Source: Clostridia bacterium
Lineage (GTDB): Bacteria > Bacillota > Clostridia > Oscillospirales > CAG-272
Direction: 5' to 3'
Length of the DNA stretch: 35,722 nt
Assembly (NCBI GenBank): GCA_017456145.1
Contig: JAFTJZ010000086.1
Location: 1-35,722, forward strand
In this document: one piece after another, positions 29,786 through 35,722 of the stretch
Layout of the letters: every line of letters starts with the position of its first letter
Position numbering within the stretch: the first letter of the stretch is position 1
Translations under genes and position numbers: made by a program
The notes under the pieces: model-generated
The model's input: the letters and a program-made list of their open reading frames with translations, nothing else
What the model was told of the DNA's origin: nothing
Database searches by the model: none

Positions 29786-32128
29786 TTAAGGAACAAACGG
29801 ATTTTCCGGATTCTCCAGCCATTCACGCTCCCAAGTAAAAATACGCTCCGTCACCTCATCCGTACGCAAGCGATCTTCGGCATATGCCCGACGCAAAAGA
29901 TCCAAGGGAATACAATCATCGTATTTATCAAACACGGGAATTTCCCCATGCTCAACCAGGGAAAGTCGGTCAATTCCCTCCTCTCTTACGATCTCGGCAA
30001 GTCGCATTACGAAGGCATCGCCATTTCCCATTTCCATCTTGAAGGTGATAAAGCAGCAGCCTTCATACTCAATACCGGAGATGCGCAGTTCTTGTGCGTG
30101 CTTTTTGATCAGCTTACGGCAAGTACGGAAGGAACGCGTTCCCAGCCACGGGAATAAGCACCAAGAATATCCGCCAAGATGAACCAGCGACCGCTGCAGC
30201 ATACCGGTATTTCTGGCTGTGTGTCGGGCAATTTCCAAGCGCACGCGCGCATTGTCCTTAAGATACGGATAAACGATGTCCTCCTCCAGAATGCGTTTCA
30301 TACGCTCAAGGATCTTCGTATGGATCTCCCCATAATCGCCCGGCCATGAGATTTCCATCTTTCCGTCCACACCATGAACATAGATCAGCTTATGAGAAAT
30401 ATCGACCTCCTCTACCTCCCAAACGCGTCCTGCAAGAGCAAAGCGATCCCCTACCGGAGGCGGTGCTGTAATGGTCCCGATCTCATCCGAGCCGCAACGC
30501 ACGGTATAGTCCTCCGTATCCTTAAAAACCGCGTAAAACTTGAAGGATTTGATCAACTGCTCACCGCGTAAGCCCACGATCAGCCCTTTTTCTTCGGTCA
30601 TCTCCAGATAATCCTGTTTGACCATTGAAATGATCAATTCGCGATAATCTTCTTTTTCCACGGAAGAAAACGGCGGCAATGAAAGAACCCTTTCGGCAAG
30701 TCGTTTCGGTGTCAATTCGCCCGATGCAGCAAGTGTACTTAAGGTCTGATGAAACAGGAGGCTCATCGGCATTTTGCGCAACAACGGCGGTTCAATAAAC
30801 CGTTCCTCAATATAAAGCTGCACGATGGCAATGGCGCGCAACAGCTCCCATGGCATCAGCTGTGGCAGCGGCGTATTGGGCAGCGGACTTTCCTCACGGA
30901 AGACCATCATCATTTCGGGTGGTTGTCCGCGACGCCCAGAGCGCCCAAGACGCTGCAAAAACGACGACACAGAGTGAGGGGATTGGCTTTGCAGCACTCG
31001 CTCCAATCGCCCGATGTCAATCCCCAGCTCCATAGTAACGGTCGCGCAGGTGACCGCATGAAATTCTTCGTCCTTCATCTTCATCTCCGCCTCTTCGCGG
31101 ATGGATGCAGATAGATTTCCATGGTGAATCAGGAAAATATCCCTCTCGCCTCGCCGCTTGGCGATCTGGCGGAAGGTTGCGGTCAGATATTCGGTCTCCT
31201 CACGGGAGTTGGAAAAGACCAGTGACTTCTGCCCCGTGACGCAATCGTACATAAATTCGTAACCTGCATCCAACTCGGCACGCACGGTTCTTTCCTGATT
31301 GGGTTCTTCCTCCTGCGCCGACGTGGCAATAACGGTTTCCTCTGTGGTCAGTGGCAGAGATTCCGGGTGTGTCGGCAGCATGGCAGGCGGACGAACGTCC
31401 TGCTTTTCATTCAGATTCTGAATATAGAAATGCTCCATTCCAAGACGCCAACGAATCTTTCCTTCGGCAAACATCGGCACATCGATGGGCAAAGAAGAAT
31501 TTCCACAAAGCCAATTGGCAGCGGAAGAAGGATCTCCAATGGTAGCGGAAAGTCCTACGCGGCGCACCTCATGCCCAATCAGACGGGTCAGGCGCTCGAT
31601 CTGGCAGATGATTTGATTGCCGCGATCAGAGCCCGTCAACGTATGAATTTCATCGATGACGATATAGCGAAGATCATAAAACAAACGCACAATATCGTTG
31701 GAGCGATTCATCAGCATGGACTCCAACGACTCGGGAGTAATCTGCAGGATTCCTTGCGGATTGGTCAGCAGCTTTTTTTTATGCGACATGGCAACGTCGC
31801 CATGCCAATGGGTCACGCGAATACCGCTCTCATCGAGAAGCTCGTCCATGCGGTTAAATTGGTCGTTGATCAAGCTTTTCAGGGGAGCAACGTAGATCAC
31901 ACCCACGCTCTGCGGCGGATTTTCCCACAATTCGGCAATGATCGGAAAGAAGGCTGCCTCGGTTTTGCCGCTCGCCGTTCCCGAGGTCAGAAGCAAATGA
32001 TGGTTGGTAAAAAACAGCGTCTGTGCTGCCGCGAGCTGCACCGCGCGCAGACTGTCCCAGTTGTGGCGATAAATATACTCACGGATAAAATCAGGAAAAC
32101 GGTCGAATATTTGATCAGCTTCGGTCAT
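29786..32128 (-). CDS. Lhr/BrxHI-like superfamily 2 DEAD/DEAH helicase
   Basis: Start 32128 is fixed by AAAGGAG seven nt upstream. The 780 residues have all SF2 motifs: I TSGTASGKTEA (48-58), Ia APLKSL, II DEIH (159-162), III SATIG (194-198), IV LVFSNSREETE, V TMELGIDIG, and VI LQRLGRSGRRG (391-401). The order and the C-terminal half resemble Lhr and the BREX type 2 helicase BrxHI. It should move on or unwind nucleic acid using ATP. It is the last gene of a three-gene operon, 92 nt after the BrxD-like ATPase, which suggests these two act on the same DNA. No nuclease domain is seen. Confidence is high for the helicase, lower for the subfamily. Confidence 0.88.
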   Translation of the reverse strand: MTEADQIFDRFPDFIREYIYRHNWDSLRAVQLAAAQTLFFTNHHLLLTSGTASGKTEAAFFPIIAELWENPPQSVGVIYVAPLKSLINDQFNRMDELLDESGIRVTHWHGDVAMSHKKKLLTNPQGILQITPESLESMLMNRSNDIVRLFYDLRYIVIDEIHTLTGSDRGNQIICQIERLTRLIGHEVRRVGLSATIGDPSSAANWLCGNSSLPIDVPMFAEGKIRWRLGMEHFYIQNLNEKQDVRPPAMLPTHPESLPLTTEETVIATSAQEEEPNQERTVRAELDAGYEFMYDCVTGQKSLVFSNSREETEYLTATFRQIAKRRGERDIFLIHHGNLSASIREEAEMKMKDEEFHAVTCATVTMELGIDIGRLERVLQSQSPHSVSSFLQRLGRSGRRGQPPEMMMVFREESPLPNTPLPQLMPWELLRAIAIVQLYIEERFIEPPLLRKMPMSLLFHQTLSTLAASGELTPKRLAERVLSLPPFSSVEKEDYRELIISMVKQDYLEMTEEKGLIVGLRGEQLIKSFKFYAVFKDTEDYTVRCGSDEIGTITAPPPVGDRFALAGRVWEVEEVDISHKLIYVHGVDGKMEISWPGDYGEIHTKILERMKRILEEDIVYPYLKDNARVRLEIARHTARNTGMLQRSLVHLGGYSWCLFPWLGTRSFRTCRKLIKKHAQELRISGIEYEGCCFITFKMEMGNGDAFVMRLAEIVREEGIDRLSLVEHGEIPVFDKYDDCIPLDLLRRAYAEDRLRTDEVTERIFTWEREWLENPENPFVP

Positions 32129-32220
32129 GCTCGATCTCCTTTCGTGAAATTGAAATAGGAGGAATATTGAATGAGGTAACGCTTGCATCGAATCATAAGG
32201 TCATAAGCTGTCATGTTGTT

Positions 32221-33657
32221 TCAAAAATCAATATCATTCGGATCAAATAAAGGGCGTGCGGGCGCAGACTCGCTCTCCTCTTTGGTGTTGACCGTCACTG
32301 TCGTACTCACTGTTGGCTGCTTTTCATCCTCGTCGGTTTTCAGCGTCACCGTTTTCTCCACAACACTTGCAAAGGTCGCGTCCTCATTCTGGAGCAGTAT
32401 ATTCAAGAGCGTCATATAATCGCGCAGCATCTCACGAGGGGTGATCATGCTGTCAGCTCCTGCACGGGAAAGACAGATTTTCAAAAATTGCTGCATTTCC
32501 TCATCGGTGATGCGGGCATCCCACTTGTAATACTGTGAATACAGACGGGTAATGCGCACGATCAGCGCCAGCAGCTCGTCGTCGCTCAAACGGCGCAAGC
32601 GGATCACGGGACCAATCAGATTCTTAAATCCCTCGGGAGTAAATCGGCTGTCGCACAGACGGCTGCGAAGTGCCTCATAGCTGAAAAGTCCGCGACGATT
32701 GTCTTCCAGAAACTGTGGCGTACCGCCAAGCACCAGCTCCAACCCCGGTGCACGTCCCTGCAGTGTATCGTTAAACATGGACAGAATCTTTTCATAGTTA
32801 TTCTCACGACTGACACGGTTGACGATCTTATAGAGATTGACACATTCATCGATAAACACCACAAGTCCACGGTATCCCATCAAGCGTACCAGTGCCGCCC
32901 ACAGCTTGAGAAAATCATACCAGTTATCATCATCGATAATCACCGAGACATGGAAACCAAGCGCATTTTTAGCCTCCGTTTTGGTAGAATATTCTCCTCG
33001 CAGCCATCGCATACAAGCGCTCTTTTTCTCTTCGTTTTCCATACTGCTCTCGCCGCGCCACGCACGGTAATAGGCCGTTACAACCTTGGTAAAATCAAAG
33101 CCACCGACTAAAAATTCCACCTCGCGCAGATGATCAAAAACCAAAGCGTTCATACGCTCCTCAAACGCCGTACTCTCGGGATCAAGACCTTCCCGCTCAA
33201 GCGTCGTCTGGAGCGTCGTCAGCCAGCGAGCCAGGATCCTCGGCAAAGCACCGCCGTCGGGCGAGGCTTTGGATGCCAGATTTTTCATCAGCTCGCGGTA
33301 AGTCGCCACACCGCTGCCGCCACTGCCATAAAGTCGACGTTCCGGAGAAAGATCGGCATCTGCCGTAATAAAATCACGCTCCATGGCATAACCGCGGATC
33401 AGCTGCATTAAAAAGCTTTTTCCACTGCCATAACGACCGATCAAAAAGCGCATTCCTCCCCCACCCTCGCTGACCGCCTCCAGATCGGAGAGCAGCGCGG
33501 CGATCTCATCCTGCCGACCGATGGCAATATAGGGAGCCCCCGAGCGCGGAACGACACCGGCAGAAACCGAGGCAAGCAGCGCACCGAGGATACGACGCGG
33601 AACGACGTTGACAGTGTCCTTTCGCGCCGGCACAGGATTCATTTCTTCGGACTTCAT
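32221..33657 (-). CDS. BrxD-like P-loop ATPase (BREX ATP-binding domain, formerly DUF2791)
   Basis: The protein has 478 residues. After RRILGALL and a Gly-rich stretch, Walker A GRYGSGKS lies at 74-81 and Walker B LVVFIDEC at 265-272, followed by NLYKIVN. A sensor-like LVLGGTPQF (308-316) and an arginine-rich helical part follow (RSRLCDSRF). This is the BrxC/BrxD-type AAA+ fold; BrxD of BREX type 2 has the same features. The C-terminal 60 residues are low-complexity and acidic (TLKTDEDEKQPTVSTTVTV). AAAGG lies 11 nt before the ATG. It starts 40 nt after the TerB_N gene and likely couples ATP to loading or remodelling DNA-bound partners such as the neighbouring helicase. Confidence 0.86.
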   Translation of the reverse strand: MKSEEMNPVPARKDTVNVVPRRILGALLASVSAGVVPRSGAPYIAIGRQDEIAALLSDLEAVSEGGGGMRFLIGRYGSGKSFLMQLIRGYAMERDFITADADLSPERRLYGSGGSGVATYRELMKNLASKASPDGGALPRILARWLTTLQTTLEREGLDPESTAFEERMNALVFDHLREVEFLVGGFDFTKVVTAYYRAWRGESSMENEEKKSACMRWLRGEYSTKTEAKNALGFHVSVIIDDDNWYDFLKLWAALVRLMGYRGLVVFIDECVNLYKIVNRVSRENNYEKILSMFNDTLQGRAPGLELVLGGTPQFLEDNRRGLFSYEALRSRLCDSRFTPEGFKNLIGPVIRLRRLSDDELLALIVRITRLYSQYYKWDARITDEEMQQFLKICLSRAGADSMITPREMLRDYMTLLNILLQNEDATFASVVEKTVTLKTDEDEKQPTVSTTVTVNTKEESESAPARPLFDPNDIDF

Positions 33658-33697
33658 ATTTCATCAAACCTTTCGTTGTAAATTTCAAATCACAATT

Positions 33698-35485
33698 CTA
33701 CTCAATTGCAAGCATGATACGAATATCGTCGCGATATTCTTCTATGACGACAAACGCACCGTTCTCCCCCTCCTCAAGAAGGATATCTCCCATCGTGTTC
33801 GCCGCAATCTCGTTGATCTCATCTGCCAACATTTCCGGCATCTTGCCAATTTCCCGACAATATTTTCTTTGCATCGCCACATCCTTATGATACGCGCTGC
33901 GCAAAAACGGCAGCATCGCAGCAGAAAACGGCGAAGACGTCTCTGCTTGATCTTCTGCCTCCTCGGGGGCAGCGGGCGGGGCGTCATATGCCAGGGGCTT
34001 TTCGATGGACGTTTCCGGCAAAGAGGCAAAATCCTCAGCCTGTGCAGATAAATCCTCTTCCTCAAATGCCTCCACAAGTCTCTTCGTCGTATCCCACGAC
34101 AATTCTTCAATACGCGCTGCTTGCTCGGATGACATCGGCGTATCGGGCAGATCATACAGCTTTTCATAATCGGGGCGAACGGTAGCAGTTCCCTCCCCCC
34201 TGCTGTTTTTGGGAAATGCCTTGGCAAAATATTCGTTCAGAATGTTTTTTGCCGGCTCAGGCAGTGCGTAAATGGAAAGTCTGGACTTATATCCAAGCAC
34301 GGCACGGAGCTTATTTTCGGCATACTTGACGACATCCGTGATAAAGAAACGCAATTCATGTGAACGGGAGAAGGAACGATAACGCACCTCAATCTTATAT
34401 TTGATGCGATAAGAACACAGCGCACCTACAAAGGTATCTCTTGTAAGTGTGGAGGTCTGCATTTTCATATCGGAGAACAAAGAGTCGCCATGTGTAATCG
34501 ATTGCAACACACACTGCAGCGCAGCAGGAATATGACGGTCAAATGCCGCTGCAATCTCGCCACTTGATGCATACGCACGGCTCTTTTTATAATCATAATT
34601 AGAGCAACAATTGAGATATATCGCTGTATCAGCGATGTCGCCGACACAGCTGTGATTGACGTAAAACTCCCGCAGTTGGCACTCTGCGGTAAGTTTTCGC
34701 ATAACCCCCCCAAGCTGTGCTGCAGGAACCGGCAAGCGATATAAAAGACAATAATCACAGATCCATTCGCCAAGATATCGGTCAAGCAACGGATAATCCT
34801 CCCGATAATTCATCCAGATACCGCACAGCAGCTCTAAACCTCGCGCGGGCGGAATCTGATCAGGCAGATTGATGATTTCAAAGATCAAAAGGAAAATGTA
34901 GCTGTGATCGGTGCGCGGGTACTCCCCTTGATATACCAACTCACGCAGATACAGGTACCACGCCAGCTGCGATCGGTTCATTTGATCATACTGCGGCATA
35001 TAGGAAAAGAATGAAACAGATTCGCAGCGTTCTCCCTTGACGCCAAATAGCTCCTTGGCAGTATGACAAAATCGCTCGTAATACGGAAATTGATTTTTCC
35101 ACGGATGGAGCGTAACCTCCTCAATAAGCGGATGATCGGGTTTATAAACGACCGGCTCTTTGGCACTCTGCACACCCGTCCCCCCCTCTGCAGCGCTGTT
35201 TTTTTGCTCATAGGAGGGGTCTGCCGCCTTCCGTAAGGGAATTGCCGCATCAGCATACATTTCGCTCATACGGACGTTTCTGACCGCCTGCGTGCGCTCT
35301 CCGTTCTCCTGTTTTACCTGTGGGGTCGAATCCGACACCTGTATTTCGGCAGTCGAGGTATCAAACGTACGAGTTGGTGCCGTGTAGCGCTTTTTCGGCG
35401 CGATGGCAAGAGATGAAATATCCCAGAACTCATCCAGCTCATTTTGCCGTGCGTTCATATCTTTTTTATCGTTATATTCAGGCAT
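33698..35485 (-). CDS. TerB_N / TerB_C domain protein
   Basis: Start 35485 is chosen from GGAGG eight nt upstream; an ATG six codons earlier lacks a site. The first 110 residues are disordered and Ser/Thr/Glu-rich. A TerB_N-type helical domain (about 125-330) follows, with MNRSQLAWYLYLRELVYQGEYP and DHSYIFLLIFEIINL as its hallmark. The last part (about 430-595) fits TerB_C: IEELSWDTTKRLVEAFEEED, a linker rich in Pro and Glu, and EINEIAANTMGDILLEEGENG before EEYRDDIRIML. The acidic residues may bind metal. No central TerB domain is clear. First gene of the operon; probably the adaptor or DNA-sensing part of the module. Confidence 0.78.
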   Translation of the reverse strand: MPEYNDKKDMNARQNELDEFWDISSLAIAPKKRYTAPTRTFDTSTAEIQVSDSTPQVKQENGERTQAVRNVRMSEMYADAAIPLRKAADPSYEQKNSAAEGGTGVQSAKEPVVYKPDHPLIEEVTLHPWKNQFPYYERFCHTAKELFGVKGERCESVSFFSYMPQYDQMNRSQLAWYLYLRELVYQGEYPRTDHSYIFLLIFEIINLPDQIPPARGLELLCGIWMNYREDYPLLDRYLGEWICDYCLLYRLPVPAAQLGGVMRKLTAECQLREFYVNHSCVGDIADTAIYLNCCSNYDYKKSRAYASSGEIAAAFDRHIPAALQCVLQSITHGDSLFSDMKMQTSTLTRDTFVGALCSYRIKYKIEVRYRSFSRSHELRFFITDVVKYAENKLRAVLGYKSRLSIYALPEPAKNILNEYFAKAFPKNSRGEGTATVRPDYEKLYDLPDTPMSSEQAARIEELSWDTTKRLVEAFEEEDLSAQAEDFASLPETSIEKPLAYDAPPAAPEEAEDQAETSSPFSAAMLPFLRSAYHKDVAMQRKYCREIGKMPEMLADEINEIAANTMGDILLEEGENGAFVVIEEYRDDIRIMLAIE

Positions 35486-35517
35486 ACGCGCCACCTCCCG
35501 CAAACAGGTATTATATT

Positions 35518-35546
35518 ATTATAGCACAAGATATGATGCTTGTCAA
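35518..35546 (-). promoter_or_regulatory. Perfect sigma-A promoter of the TerB-BrxD-Lhr operon
   Basis: Minus strand TTGACA (35546-35541), a 17-nt spacer, and TATAAT (35523-35518). An exact consensus match, 32 nt before the start codon, so expression is probably constant and high. Confidence 0.88.
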
Positions 35547-35588
35547 TCACTTTGCTATCATTCTTCTCCTTCCTTTTATGGGAGTAAA

Positions 35589-35639
35589 TTCTCAAAGTAA
35601 GTTCCACAGTGGAATTTAGGGTAGAAGTTACTATGAGAA
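35589..35639. repeat. Nested inverted repeats near the IS left end
   Basis: TTCTCAAAGTAA (35589-35600) is inverted as TTACTATGAGAA (35628-35639) with one mismatch. Inside is TTCCAC-A-GTGGAA (35602-35614). They lie upstream of the transposase and may be part of the IS end or its regulatory hairpin. Confidence 0.5.
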
Positions 35640-35690
35640 GGAATTTGTGGTAGAATTTAGTGTGAGAAATCTAGAAAGGAGAACTCACAC

Positions 35691-35722
35691 ATGAATGAAA
35701 AAAGAGGAAAGCATTTGACCCT
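35691..35722 (+). CDS. IS30-family transposase, 3' partial
   Basis: AAAGGAG lies nine nt before the ATG at 35691. Only the first ten codons are visible (MNEKRGKHLT); this K/R-GKHLTL start is typical of IS30-type transposases of Clostridia, which have an N-terminal helix-turn-helix. Identity rests on this short start and on the upstream repeats. Confidence 0.55.
   Translation, partial: MNEKRGKHLT

Larger units (their letters stand above)
35589..35722 (+). mobile_element. Left part of an IS30-like insertion sequence, cut by window edge
   Basis: The exact left boundary is unclear; the repeats at 35589 mark the first plausible point. The element continues past the end of the window, so the other terminal repeat and the target duplication cannot be checked. 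Confidence 0.55.

Noticed and set aside
29786-33657. A complete BREX type 2 system
   Set aside because: Only BrxD-like and BrxHI-like genes are seen; no PglX methyltransferase, PglZ, PglW or BrxC in the window, and TerB_N replaces them.

Overview
The window looks like a chromosomal stretch from an anaerobic, endospore-forming Firmicute of class Clostridia with mid GC. The grounds are a SpoIIID sporulation regulator, a PdaA-type spore-cortex deacetylase, an FprA flavodiiron protein, a TTG start behind a strong AAGGAG site, and many TTGACA-N17-TATAAT promoters. I cannot name the genus from sequence alone.

Layout. (1) Positions 1-11047 are all plus strand and partly accessory: a giant coiled-coil surface protein cut by the left edge; a RibD-like reductase overlapping a cysteine-rich DUF5714 protein; an XRE regulator fused to a zinc ribbon; the 3' remnant of a zinc alcohol dehydrogenase behind an intact promoter and palindrome; a GNAT acetyltransferase; a GLUG-repeat secreted protein. 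A minus-strand tRNA-Pro(GGG) lies between the last two. (2) Positions 11056-20337 are minus strand: ribulokinase; an SGNH hydrolase-nitroreductase-flavodiiron run; and argG-argH-xpt from a promoter holding an ARG-box-like palindrome. (3) Positions 20528-22053 hold two overlapping polysaccharide deacetylases on the plus strand. (4) Positions 22126-24992 (minus) encode a DUF624/YesL membrane protein, an unknown membrane protein and a SpoU/TrmH RNA methyltransferase. (5) Positions 25183-26295 (plus) encode SpoIIID and a small conserved-looking protein. (6) Positions 26370-29247 (minus) carry an alkaline-phosphatase-superfamily enzyme, a divergent PRPP synthetase and a small unknown protein. (7) Positions 29493-35485 (minus) carry a possible 37-residue ORF and a three-gene module: TerB_N/TerB_C protein, BrxD-like ATPase and Lhr/BrxHI-like helicase. 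An IS30-like transposase begins at the right edge.

How the genes work together. argG and argH carry out the last two steps of arginine synthesis and are followed by purine salvage (xpt). FprA and the nitroreductase fit oxygen/NO or redox defence in an anaerobe. The deacetylases and SpoIIID point to sporulation and wall remodelling. The most interesting system is the TerB_N-BrxD-Lhr operon. It resembles the ATPase/helicase part of BREX type 2 but has no PglX methyltransferase or PglZ. It is probably a separate DNA-processing or genome-defence module of unknown activity, driven here by a perfect-consensus vegetative promoter.
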